A stretch of DNA of 64,000 nt from Collinsella aerofaciens (lineage in GTDB: Bacteria; Actinomycetota; Coriobacteriia; Coriobacteriales; Coriobacteriaceae): NCBI RefSeq assembly GCF_020181355.1, contig NZ_CP084004.1:1798001-1862000 (forward strand), in the 5' to 3' direction. A program made the translations under genes and the position numbers. The notes beneath the pieces are model-generated. The model was not told the DNA's origin and ran no database searches. It worked only from the letters and a program-made list of their open reading frames with translations. Positions 8,829 through 16,994 of the stretch are shown piece by piece. The first letter of the stretch is position 1, and every line of letters begins with the position of its first letter.

Positions 8829-10193
8829 ATGCACGGGATGGCTATGGACGACCTTTTTTCTGCCTCGACGCGCGAGCGTTCCTTTAAAAATGCGCCGCTT
8901 GCGGTGCGCATGCGCCCCAATTCGCTCGACGAGTATGTGGGCCAGCAAAAGGCCGTCGGTAAGGGCTCATGGTTGCGTGCCGCGATCGAGCACGACGTGC
9001 TTTCGAGCGTGATTCTGTACGGGCCGGCCGGTACGGGTAAGACGACGCTGGCCCACATTATCGCCAACCATACCAAGAGCGAGTTTGTCGAGGTCAGCGC
9101 CGTCACGGGTACTGTGAAGGACCTGCGTCGCGTGATTGACGAGGCCAAGACGCGCCTGAATACCTACGACCGCCGCACCATTCTATTCATCGATGAGATT
9201 CACCGCTTCTCTAAGTCGCAGCAGGATGCCCTGCTGCATGCAGTTGAGAACCGTACCGTCATTATGATTGGCGCTACGACAGAGAACCCGTACTTTGAGG
9301 TCAACTCGGCACTGTTGTCGCGCGGGCGCGTGGTGGAGCTTGAACATCTGAAGGATGAGGCTATCGCCACGCTTATTGAGCGTGCGCTCGAGGCACCACA
9401 GGGCTTGAACGGAAAGTTCTCGGCCGATGAGGATACGGTCAAGACCATTTGCACGCTGGCAGCGGGTGACGCTCGCTCGGCGCTCACGACGCTCGAGCTT
9501 GCGAGCGAGATTGCCGTCACGCGTCCCGATACCGAGGGAACGCCAGCGCCTGCGGCGGGGGAGCGCTATCCCATCACCGTGGATGACGTGAAGATTGCCA
9601 ACCCGCGTCGCGGCTTTACGTATGACAAAAACGGCGACATGCACTACGACATCATCAGTGCGTTCATCAAGTCCATGCGCGGTAGTGACCCCGATGCCAC
9701 GATCTATTGGCTCGCGCGCATGATCGATGCTGGGGAGGATCCTAAGTTTATCGCTCGCCGCATTATGATTCACGCTTCTGAGGATGTTGGCAACGCCGAC
9801 CCGCAGGCGCTTTTGGTGGCGCATGCCGCGTTTAAGTCTGCCGAGGTCATTGGCTATCCCGAGTGCCGCATTAACCTGGCTCAGGCTGCACTCTATGTGT
9901 GCTTGGCGCCAAAATCCAACGCGTGTGAGGCTTCGATCGATGCGGCGCTGGCCGATATCCATTCTAGTGGGCTTCGCGAGGTGCCGAGTTATCTGCGCGA
10001 TCGCCATCGCCCGGGCAGCGATGAATACGGTGTGTATAAGTATCCACATGATTATCCCGAAGGCTGGGTCGATCAGCGCTATTTGCCCGAGGGACTGGAG
10101 CGCGGCGTGTTCTGGCAGCCTGCCGGCCGCGGTTGGGAAGAATGGCGCGTAGAGCAAAGCGAACGCGACCGCAGCGGGAATGCACCGAAGTAG
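8829..10193 (+). CDS. rarA: Replication-associated recombination protein A (MgsA/RarA AAA+ ATPase)
   Basis: This 454-residue AAA+ ATPase related to clamp loaders acts at stalled replication forks. Walker A is YGPAGTGKTTLAH near residue 65. Walker B with sensor is LFIDEIHRFSKSQQDALL, and sensor 1 is GATTENPYFEVNSALLSRG. The C-terminal MgsA domain includes RRIMIHASEDVGNADPQAL and the terminal HRPGSDEYGVYKYPHDYPEGW block. A -10-like TATACT is at about 8799. ATGs at 8829, 8838 and 8844 are all possible; 8829 is nearest the weak TTGAGGA site. Residues 235-250 are a short Pro/Ala-rich insertion in the lid. Confidence 0.92.
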   Translation: MHGMAMDDLFSASTRERSFKNAPLAVRMRPNSLDEYVGQQKAVGKGSWLRAAIEHDVLSSVILYGPAGTGKTTLAHIIANHTKSEFVEVSAVTGTVKDLRRVIDEAKTRLNTYDRRTILFIDEIHRFSKSQQDALLHAVENRTVIMIGATTENPYFEVNSALLSRGRVVELEHLKDEAIATLIERALEAPQGLNGKFSADEDTVKTICTLAAGDARSALTTLELASEIAVTRPDTEGTPAPAAGERYPITVDDVKIANPRRGFTYDKNGDMHYDIISAFIKSMRGSDPDATIYWLARMIDAGEDPKFIARRIMIHASEDVGNADPQALLVAHAAFKSAEVIGYPECRINLAQAALYVCLAPKSNACEASIDAALADIHSSGLREVPSYLRDRHRPGSDEYGVYKYPHDYPEGWVDQRYLPEGLERGVFWQPAGRGWEEWRVEQSERDRSGNAPK

Positions 10194-10293
10194 CTGCTGA
10201 TAATTTTGTCCCACGTTGCTGCTCTTGGCATGTTCGGTCCCCTTTGGGGTACCATGAAAAGCGTCTGTATTTCGATTCTTCCGGGAGGCTTGT

Positions 10294-10881
10294 ATGAGTC
10301 CCATTCAAATCGCCCTGCTGCTGCTCGCCGTTGCCGGCGTGTGGGCCATCGCTGAGCTCGCGCTTACCCTGCGCAAGACCCGCAATGTTGTCGACTCGCT
10401 CGATAAGACCGTGAACGACCTCAACAACACCATCGCCGAGGCTCAGCCTGTGGTGACAAAGCTCGATGGCGCTGTCGATGAGCTTACGCCGACGCTTGCC
10501 CAGATGGAGCCGCTGCTTAAGTCGAGCAAGACGGCAGTTGATGCCCTTACCTCCAATCTCGTAGAGGTCGAAGCCGTGGTTCGCGACATTTCCGAGGTTA
10601 CGGGCAGCATGGCCGAGGCCAGCAATGCTGTGTCGAGCGTGACCGACTCTGCCGCCGGTGCTGTGCAGAAGCTCTTCAATAAGGTGAAGGCTCCTGCAGC
10701 CGACGCCGATCGCAAGCTCGCCGCTGCCGCTGCGGAGGCCGAGCAGCCTACCGAGCGCGTCCTAATTGGCGAGGACGAGGCCGCCGCGGGCGACGATGAT
10801 GGTCAGAAGTCTGTATCCAAGCCGGCTCAGTATTACACCTATACGCCCGCCGAGACCTCTGAGGAGTCCTGCGATGAGTAG
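10294..10881 (+). CDS. DUF948-type membrane-anchored coiled-coil protein
   Basis: This is a 195-residue protein with one N-terminal transmembrane helix (residues 4-25). A long heptad-like region follows (VVDSLDKTVNDLNNTIAEAQ onwards) with repeated VxxLDxxVxxLxPxL units, then a low-complexity acidic tail. This is the DUF948 architecture, whose molecular function is unknown. A GGGAGG ribosome site precedes the ATG. The stop overlaps the start of the anti-sigma gene by eight bases, so it is cotranslated with the sigma module. A role in stress signalling at the membrane is only a contextual guess. Confidence 0.75.
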   Translation: MSPIQIALLLLAVAGVWAIAELALTLRKTRNVVDSLDKTVNDLNNTIAEAQPVVTKLDGAVDELTPTLAQMEPLLKSSKTAVDALTSNLVEVEAVVRDISEVTGSMAEASNAVSSVTDSAAGAVQKLFNKVKAPAADADRKLAAAAAEAEQPTERVLIGEDEAAAGDDDGQKSVSKPAQYYTYTPAETSEESCDE

Positions 10882-11251
10882 CGAAGCAAACTGCCCTATC
10901 ACGCTGACCGTTGCCGGTGACCCGCGTCTCGCTCGCCTTGTGCGCATGACGGCAGCCAACGTTGGTGCCCTGTGCTCTATGTCTGTCGATCGCATCGAGG
11001 ACATCCGCATGGCTGCTGAGGAGGCTTTCATCTTTGGTTGCACCGCGGTCGACTGCGATGACATCACCATCAAATTCGATGTCGATGAGACCCACGTTGG
11101 CATGACTATTACCTTTGGGGACCAGGCTACGGTCGATGAAGACGACCAGGCTGCGGTGTATGCCGAGCTCATCTTCGCGAGCGTGTGCGACTCCTACGAA
11201 AAGACTACGGCGCCCCTGACGCTTTCCCTCGACCTCAAGGCGGATATCTAA
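10874..11251 (+). CDS. RsbW/SpoIIAB-like anti-sigma factor (HATPase)
   Basis: This 125-residue protein has the pattern of the small GHKL-ATPase anti-sigma factors. The helix with the ATP-site N-box is VDRIEDIRMAAEEAFIFGCTA, followed by a beta-strand ITIKFDVDETHVGMTITF. The partner sigma gene starts two bases after its stop, the classic anti-sigma/sigma arrangement. The N-box lacks the usual Asn (N-x-x-x-H replaced by FIFGC), so ATP binding or kinase activity may be altered. No anti-anti-sigma (STAS) gene is adjacent. Confidence 0.65.
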   Translation: MSSEANCPITLTVAGDPRLARLVRMTAANVGALCSMSVDRIEDIRMAAEEAFIFGCTAVDCDDITIKFDVDETHVGMTITFGDQATVDEDDQAAVYAELIFASVCDSYEKTTAPLTLSLDLKADI

Positions 11252-11252
11252 T

Positions 11253-12044
11253 ATGACCGAACGTTCCCGGAGCGGTAAGACCGCTTGGGACAAGGAGAAA
11301 ACCCGCGAGCTGTTTCGTCGCTATAAAGAGACCGGTGACCCGGACGCACGCGAGCAGCTCGTCATGTCCCACATGAACCTGGTAAGGTTTCTTGCCAACA
11401 AGTTTAAGAACCGCGGCGAGCCGCTCGATGACCTGATGCAGGTTGGTTATTTGGGCCTGCTCAAGGCTATCGACCGCTTTGACCCTGAGCGCGGACTCGA
11501 GTTCACCACGTTTGCCACGCCTACCATCTTGGGCGAGATTAAGCGTCACTTCCGCGACAAGGGCTGGAGCGTGCGCGTGCCCCGTCGCTTGCAGGAGCTC
11601 TCGGCCAAGGTCAACCAGGCTACCGATAAGCTCACCAACGAGCTACAGCGCTCGCCTAAGGTTGAGGAAATCGCTGAGTACTTGGACGTGACGGTCGATG
11701 AGGTGCTGGAGGCTATGGAATCGTCTTCGGCCTATACCTCGGTGCCCATCGAGGCTCCTGGTGCGTCCGATTCCGACGATGCCCCCTCGATTCTCGACCG
11801 TTACGCCGACGACGACAACGAGCTCGACTTTACCGATGACCGTCTAGTGATCGAGGAAGCCATCCGTGATTTCTCGCCGCGCGAGCGCGAGGTGATCGAG
11901 CTGCGCTTTGTGAAGGGCATGACCCAGATTGAGATCGCCAAGAAGCTTGGTATTTCTCAGGTGCAGGTTTCGCGTCTGCTGCGCCGCACGCTTAAGAAGA
12001 TTCAGGACAAGATCGACCCCGACGGAGTGATGATTCGTTCATGA
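11253..12044 (+). CDS. SigB/SigF/SigG-type RNA polymerase sigma factor
   Basis: This is a 263-residue group 3 sigma-70 factor. Region 2 contains HMNLVRFLANKFKNRGEPLDDLMQVG and GLLKAIDRFDPERGLEFTTFATPTILGEIKRHFRDKGW, the -10-recognition and core-binding block. Region 3 has VPRRLQELS and region 4 ends with MTQIEIAKKLGISQVQVSRLLRRTLKKI, a helix-turn-helix. This is the SigB/SigF family pattern. The gene is translationally linked to the anti-sigma gene upstream and overlaps the AI-2E permease gene downstream by four bases. It probably directs a stress or envelope regulon. Confidence 0.92.
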   Translation: MTERSRSGKTAWDKEKTRELFRRYKETGDPDAREQLVMSHMNLVRFLANKFKNRGEPLDDLMQVGYLGLLKAIDRFDPERGLEFTTFATPTILGEIKRHFRDKGWSVRVPRRLQELSAKVNQATDKLTNELQRSPKVEEIAEYLDVTVDEVLEAMESSSAYTSVPIEAPGASDSDDAPSILDRYADDDNELDFTDDRLVIEEAIRDFSPREREVIELRFVKGMTQIEIAKKLGISQVQVSRLLRRTLKKIQDKIDPDGVMIRS

Positions 12045-13450
12045 GTGAGCACCCCCAACAAACCGATCGCGTGCTGCGCGACACCCGCATTCTGACGCTG
12101 CGCATTTGGGCTGTTGTCGGCTGCATTGTTATTGCTGCTGTCATCTTTAACCTTATGGGCATCCTGGCACCGGTTATCGAGTTTCTCGCTGTTGGTTCCA
12201 TCATTGCCTTTGTGATGTCCCCGATCACCAACTGGCTCGAGCACCATGGCGTGAATCGCGGCATCGGTTCGCTTATCGCGCTTATTGTTGTTGCCGTGCT
12301 CGTCGGTGTCGTTTGCATCTTGTCGCCGATTCTCTTTGGCCAGATCATGGAAGTCCTGAGCCGCCTGCCCGAGCAGCTTCGTGTTGCTGGTGGCGATCTC
12401 AACGAGATGATCTCGCATGCCAAGACGCTCAACAACACGCCGCTCAAGGAGTATTTGGACGATAATCTTTCGTCGCTTGTTACCGTGGCATCGAAGTACG
12501 TGTCTCAGATCGCTGCCGAGCTTGGCCGCGGTGTGTTCCCGCTCATCACCAATACGGCCTCGCAGTTGTTCGTGATCTTCCTTGGTCTGGTGCTTGCGTA
12601 CTGGATGGCCTGCGACTACCCTCGCATGCACCACGAGATTTGCACCATCATCGGTCAGGAGAAGGAGACCTCGTACCGCTTTATGGTCGCCATCCTTTCT
12701 CGCTCTGTCGGCGGCTACATGCGCGGTATGGTCGTGACGTCCATCTGCGGTGGTTTCCTCGCCTTTATCGGTTTTATGATCATCGGCCATCCGTATGCGG
12801 CGCTCATGGCTATCTTTACCGGCATCATGCATTTGGTTCCGGTCGTTGGTCCTTGGGTGAGCGCAGCAATCGCCACGGTGCTCGGTTTCATGTTCAGCCC
12901 CATGTTGGCGTTATGGACGCTCATCGTGACGATGGTCGCGCAAAACGTCACAGACAACGTGATTTCTCCTAAGGTCATGCAGAGCTCAGTGCAGGTGCAT
13001 CCCATCATGAGCCTCACGGCGCTCGTTATTGGCTCGGCACTCATGGGTCCCATCGGCATGATTATTGCCATCCCGCTGTGTGCGGCCCTCAAGGGTATCT
13101 TCGTGTACTACTTCGAGAATGAGACCGGCCGACAGCTTGTGGCCTATGACGGCGCCGTTTTTAAGGGCACACCGTACCGCGATGCCGATGACAACCCGGT
13201 CGCCGCCTACGACGCGCTCGGCGACGACACCTTCATTTATGAGTCCGAGCTCATCGGTAACGAGACTGCGCCCGAGGCCCAGGCCATGCCCAAGCCCGAG
13301 CTCGATAATCCCTGGATCAAGCTCTCGGGTCTGCAGCCCGATGCGACGGGCTTCTTCAAGAACCCCTTCGCCAAGGATGATGATTCCAATACGGACGACG
13401 ACACCAAAACCGGCATCGACGGTTCCATGGACGATTCGGATTCTAAATAG
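12041..13450 (+). CDS. AI-2E family transporter (UPF0118 permease)
   Basis: This 469-residue protein has about seven to eight transmembrane helices in residues 15-370, arranged as in the AI-2E/PerM family. The conserved GxxxLVPVVGPW-like turn appears as GIMHLVPVVGPWVSA. The roughly 110 C-terminal residues are a hydrophilic, Asp-rich extension (DDDSNTDDDTKTG) outside the family core. Family members have been linked to quorum-signal export and to sodium/proton exchange; substrate here is unknown. Its start overlaps the sigma factor stop, so the two are probably coexpressed. Confidence 0.85.
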   Translation: MSEHPQQTDRVLRDTRILTLRIWAVVGCIVIAAVIFNLMGILAPVIEFLAVGSIIAFVMSPITNWLEHHGVNRGIGSLIALIVVAVLVGVVCILSPILFGQIMEVLSRLPEQLRVAGGDLNEMISHAKTLNNTPLKEYLDDNLSSLVTVASKYVSQIAAELGRGVFPLITNTASQLFVIFLGLVLAYWMACDYPRMHHEICTIIGQEKETSYRFMVAILSRSVGGYMRGMVVTSICGGFLAFIGFMIIGHPYAALMAIFTGIMHLVPVVGPWVSAAIATVLGFMFSPMLALWTLIVTMVAQNVTDNVISPKVMQSSVQVHPIMSLTALVIGSALMGPIGMIIAIPLCAALKGIFVYYFENETGRQLVAYDGAVFKGTPYRDADDNPVAAYDALGDDTFIYESELIGNETAPEAQAMPKPELDNPWIKLSGLQPDATGFFKNPFAKDDDSNTDDDTKTGIDGSMDDSDSK

Positions 13451-13456
13451 GTCCTA

Positions 13457-13696
13457 TTAACGTTTCTTGAAGTTGTAAATGACAAGAAACGCGAGCAAAG
13501 CGATTGATAAGGGGCCGGCTACATAGAAAAAGAGAACGTCAATTGCGCGTAGAGTGTAGTAAGCCTTATCGCCGGACATTACTGCATACAATAAGTAGCC
13601 AAATGCTGGTTGGTTTGCGTACCAGCATGAGAAGGCCAAGAGCGCTAAAAGTGCTACAACCAGAAGTGCATTCAGGACAAATCGTTTACTTTTCAT
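13457..13696 (-). CDS. Small two-helix membrane protein, unknown function
   Basis: This 79-residue protein is encoded on the minus strand, convergent with the AI-2E gene. It has two clear hydrophobic helices (about residues 8-27 and 50-74) and ends in the basic NFKKR. The ATG at 13696 is preceded by GGAAGGAGCGATCG, a strong ribosome site, which supports a real gene despite its size. Its base composition is more AT-rich than its neighbours, which may indicate recent acquisition. No family was recognised. Confidence 0.6.
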   Translation of the reverse strand: MKSKRFVLNALLVVALLALLAFSCWYANQPAFGYLLYAVMSGDKAYYTLRAIDVLFFYVAGPLSIALLAFLVIYNFKKR

Positions 13697-13787
13697 CGAT
13701 CGCTCCTTCCGGGTGACTCTTATATGTAATTCTACAGCAGCCTTTTTTCAAAGGCTTGCTCGGTCCCAAATAACGTGCACTTTCGCT

Positions 13788-13818
13788 GGAGGGTCGCTGT
13801 TTGGCGGCCCTCTTTTTT
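13788..13818 (+). terminator. Intrinsic terminator in the alaS leader
   Basis: GAGGG-tcgc and gcgg-CCCTC pair and are followed by TCTTTTTT. It lies between the divergent small gene and alaS, about 75 bases before the alaS start, so it is either an attenuator in an alaS leader or the end of an unseen short transcript. The T-box consensus is not present. A second small hairpin (CCTTT/AAAGG, 13741-13753) precedes it, and a -10-like TAATAT lies near 13838. Confidence 0.55.
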
Positions 13819-13890
13819 GCATGGGCGCGGTGGGATGGTAATATCGTTACGTTTGAACTGTTTCGATGTGAAACCGAGGAGATTCCCTCT

Positions 13891-16548
13891 ATGAGTGCTG
13901 ACTACCCGTCAATGACTACGGCTGAGATTCGCTCCAAGTTCCTCAACTTCTTTGAGGAGCGCGGTCTTAAGCTCTATCCTTCTTCGTCCCTCGTCCCCGA
14001 CGATCCTTCGCTGCTGCTTGCCAACGCCGGCATGAACCAGTTTAAGGAGTATTACCAGGGCAAGAAGACCATGAAGGAGATCGGCGCGATCTCCTGCCAG
14101 AAGTGCGTCCGCACCAACGACATCGACTGCATCGGCGAGGACGGCCGTCACCTGTCCTTCTTTGAGATGCTCGGCGACTTCTCCTTTGGCGGCGTCTCCA
14201 AGCAGCAGGCCTGCGCCTGGGCCTTTGAGCTCATCACCAAGGAGTTCAAGCTGCCGCTCGACCGCCTGTACTTCACCGTCTTTACCGAGGACGACGAGAC
14301 CCACGACGTGTGGCGTTCCCTGGGCGTTGCCGAGGACCACATCTCGCGTCTGGGGGAGGACGACAACTTCTGGGCCGCCGGCCCCACCGGCCCCTGCGGT
14401 CCGTGCTCCGAGATCTACTTTGACATGGGCGAGGAGGTCGGCTGCGGCAGCCCCGACTGTAAGCCCGGCTGCGACTGCGACCGCTTCCTGGAGTTCTGGA
14501 ACCTCGTCTTTACCCAGTACGACCGCCAGGAGGACGGCTCCATGCCGGAGCTGCCGCACCGCAACCTCGATACGGGCATGGGCCTGGAGCGCATGGCCGC
14601 TATCATGCAGCACAAGACCGCCAACTACGACGGCGATCTGATGCAGCACCTCATCAAGCTGGGCGAGGAGATCAGCGGCAAGACCTATGACGCCGACGAT
14701 TACTCCGGTGCCAGCCGCTCGCTGCGTATCATCGCCGATCACTCCCGTGCCGTCGACTTTATGATTTCCGACGGCATCCTCCCCGGTAACGAGGGCCGCG
14801 AGTACGTCCTTCGCCGCCTGCTCCGCCGCGCCGTGTTCCACGGTCGCCTGCTGGGCATCGAGGGCGCCTTCCTGACCAAGTTTATCGACGAGGTCAACGC
14901 TCAGATGGGCGAGGCCTATCCTGAGCTGCTCAAGAACGTCGCGCTCGTCAAGGGTATCGTCGCCTCCGAGGAGGAGCGCTTCTCCACGACGCTCGACAAC
15001 GGTCGCGTCTACCTGGATGAGGCCCTGGCAGCGCTTGCCGACGGCTCCGTCCTTCCGGGCGACGTTGCCTTTAAGCTGCACGACACCTTTGGTTTCCCCA
15101 TTGACCTGACTGTCGAGATCGCCGGCGCTGCTGGCCACGACGTCGACATGGACGGCTTCACCGCCTGCATGGAGGACCAGAAGGCCCGCGCTCGTGCCAA
15201 CGCCAAGGGCGATGCCTGGGGCAGCTTCAACGACGTGTGGGTCGAGCTTTCCGACAAGGTCGCCGCGACCGAGTTCGACGGCTATGACAACGATGCGATC
15301 GAGGGTGCCAAGGTTGTCGCCATCGTTCGCAACGGCGAGTCCGTCGAGTCCGCTGCCGCCGGCGAGGACGTCGAGGTCGTGCTCGACCGCACCCCGTTCT
15401 ACGCCGAGATGGGCGGCCAGCAGGGTGACGCCGGCGAGCTTTCCGCCGAGGGCGTTGTTCTGACCGTTGCCGATACCAAGAACCACAACGGCCTGTATGC
15501 CCATGTCGCACACGTTGCCGAGGGCACGCTGACCGTCGGTGCTACCGTGACCGCCGCGCTCGACGCCGAGCGCCGTGGTTTCCTGCGCCGCAACCACACC
15601 GCCACCCACCTGCTCGACGCTGCCCTTAAGCAGGTCCTGGGCGAGCATGTCTCCCAGGCCGGCTCGCTGGTGACGCCCGAGCACCTGCGCTTTGACTTTA
15701 CGCACTTCGAGGCCCTGTCCTCCGAGCAGCTCAAGGCTGTTGAGGACCTGGTCAACCAGCAGATCTTCGCTTCCAAGCCGGTCGTGACCCGTGTCATGGG
15801 CATCGACGAGGCTAAGGCTGCCGGCGCTGTTGCCCTGTTTGGCGAGAAGTATGGCGACGTCGTCCGCGTCGTCTCCGTGGGCGCTGAGGACCAGCCGTTC
15901 TCCCGCGAACTCTGCGGTGGCACACACGCTGCCAACACCGCCGAGATCGGCCTGTTCAAGATCATTTCCGAGTCCTCCACGGGCTCCAATGTCCGCCGTA
16001 TCGAGGCCGTGACCTCTAAGGGTGCCCTCGACTATATGGCCGACCGCCTGGCACTCGTTGACGCCGCCGCCGCTGCGCTCAAGTGCCGCGTAGACGAGGT
16101 TCCCGCCCGCGTGGAGAACCTGCAGGCCGAGCTGCGCGAGACGTCCAATAAGCTCAAGAAGGCTCTGACCGGTGGCTCCTCCGACGCCATCTCCAGCGCC
16201 ATCGAGGACGCCGTCGAGCTTGACGGCTATAAGCTCGTTGTCGCTGAGCTCCAGGGCCTTGAGGCTGCCGACCTGCGCAACGTATGGGATACCGTGCATC
16301 AGAAGGTCGCCGGCCCTGTCGCTTGTGTCGTCGCCAGTGTGACTGAGAAGGGCACTCCGGCCCTGCTCGCTGCCGGCTCCGATGACGCCGTCAAGGCCGG
16401 TTTCCACGCCGGTAACGTGATCAAGCAGATCGCGGGTCTGGTCGACGGTCGCGGTGGCGGTCGTCCCAACATGGCCCAGGCCGGTGGCAAGAATGCTGCC
16501 GGCATCGCCGATGCCCTCGCGGCCGCTAAGACCGCGCTCGGCGCCTAA
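13891..16548 (+). CDS. alaS: Alanyl-tRNA synthetase
   Basis: This 885-residue class II synthetase charges tRNA-Ala. The catalytic domain begins with AEIRSKFLNFFEERG and contains HLSFFEMLGDFSFGG (motif 2 region) and GMGLERMA (motif 3). The editing domain has the zinc ligands of HTATHLL and the CGGTH block (RELCGGTHAANTAE). The C-Ala domain ends with GRGGGRPNMAQAGGK. ATG 13891 follows GAGGAG at a good distance; an upstream in-frame start at 13801 lies in the leader terminator. It is followed by ruvX and mltG, a common Gram-positive order. Confidence 0.97.
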   Translation: MSADYPSMTTAEIRSKFLNFFEERGLKLYPSSSLVPDDPSLLLANAGMNQFKEYYQGKKTMKEIGAISCQKCVRTNDIDCIGEDGRHLSFFEMLGDFSFGGVSKQQACAWAFELITKEFKLPLDRLYFTVFTEDDETHDVWRSLGVAEDHISRLGEDDNFWAAGPTGPCGPCSEIYFDMGEEVGCGSPDCKPGCDCDRFLEFWNLVFTQYDRQEDGSMPELPHRNLDTGMGLERMAAIMQHKTANYDGDLMQHLIKLGEEISGKTYDADDYSGASRSLRIIADHSRAVDFMISDGILPGNEGREYVLRRLLRRAVFHGRLLGIEGAFLTKFIDEVNAQMGEAYPELLKNVALVKGIVASEEERFSTTLDNGRVYLDEALAALADGSVLPGDVAFKLHDTFGFPIDLTVEIAGAAGHDVDMDGFTACMEDQKARARANAKGDAWGSFNDVWVELSDKVAATEFDGYDNDAIEGAKVVAIVRNGESVESAAAGEDVEVVLDRTPFYAEMGGQQGDAGELSAEGVVLTVADTKNHNGLYAHVAHVAEGTLTVGATVTAALDAERRGFLRRNHTATHLLDAALKQVLGEHVSQAGSLVTPEHLRFDFTHFEALSSEQLKAVEDLVNQQIFASKPVVTRVMGIDEAKAAGAVALFGEKYGDVVRVVSVGAEDQPFSRELCGGTHAANTAEIGLFKIISESSTGSNVRRIEAVTSKGALDYMADRLALVDAAAAALKCRVDEVPARVENLQAELRETSNKLKKALTGGSSDAISSAIEDAVELDGYKLVVAELQGLEAADLRNVWDTVHQKVAGPVACVVASVTEKGTPALLAAGSDDAVKAGFHAGNVIKQIAGLVDGRGGGRPNMAQAGGKNAAGIADALAAAKTALGA

Positions 16549-16565
16549 GAATCTAAGAAGTCGCT

Positions 16566-16994
16566 GTGGTTGCGCTCGCGCTGGACATAGGGGAGACCAG
16601 GATTGGCATCGCCGTCTCGAGCCGTGATGGCAAGATGGCGATGCCTGTCAAGGTGCTTCCGGCTGCCGAGGTCACCGGTGTGGCCAAGACGTTCCGCTAC
16701 CTGGTTGAGGACTATGAGCCCGACATCCTGGTAAGCGGACGTCCCCTGACCATGGCCGGTGAGCCCGGCCCTCAGGCCGAGCGCGTTGCCGCTGTGGCGC
16801 AAAAGATTGCCGACGAGCTCGATCTTCCGTTGGAGTTTGAGGACGAGCGTCTGTCCTCGCAAGAGGCCAAGCGTATCCTGCGCGAGCAGGGACTCAACGA
16901 AAAGCAGATGAGGGGCAAGATCGACATGATTGCCGCCAGCCTGTTTTTGCAGACGTGGCTCGATCGTAAAAACGAGGAGGTTTCGCATGCCTAG
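16566..16994 (+). CDS. ruvX: Holliday junction resolvase-like / pre-16S rRNA nuclease (YqgF)
   Basis: This 142-residue RNase H-fold protein contains the first catalytic Asp in ALALDIGETRIGIAVSS, a Glu/Arg block DERLSSQEAKRIL and the last Asp in KIDMIAASLFLQTWL. YqgF is required for 5'-end maturation of 16S rRNA and was earlier proposed as a Holliday resolvase. The GTG start at 16566 is preceded by AAGAAG. The stop overlaps the mltG start by eight bases. Confidence 0.9.
   Translation: MVALALDIGETRIGIAVSSRDGKMAMPVKVLPAAEVTGVAKTFRYLVEDYEPDILVSGRPLTMAGEPGPQAERVAAVAQKIADELDLPLEFEDERLSSQEAKRILREQGLNEKQMRGKIDMIAASLFLQTWLDRKNEEVSHA

Noticed and set aside
10200-10214. Isolated TTTTGTCCCAC resembling one arm of the hairpin at 27106-27138
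   Set aside because: The complementary arm is missing, so it is not a terminator or repeat copy on present evidence.
13909-16407. Long open frame opposite alaS
   Set aside because: Antisense shadow of alaS with low-complexity Val/Leu/Gly composition and no domain.
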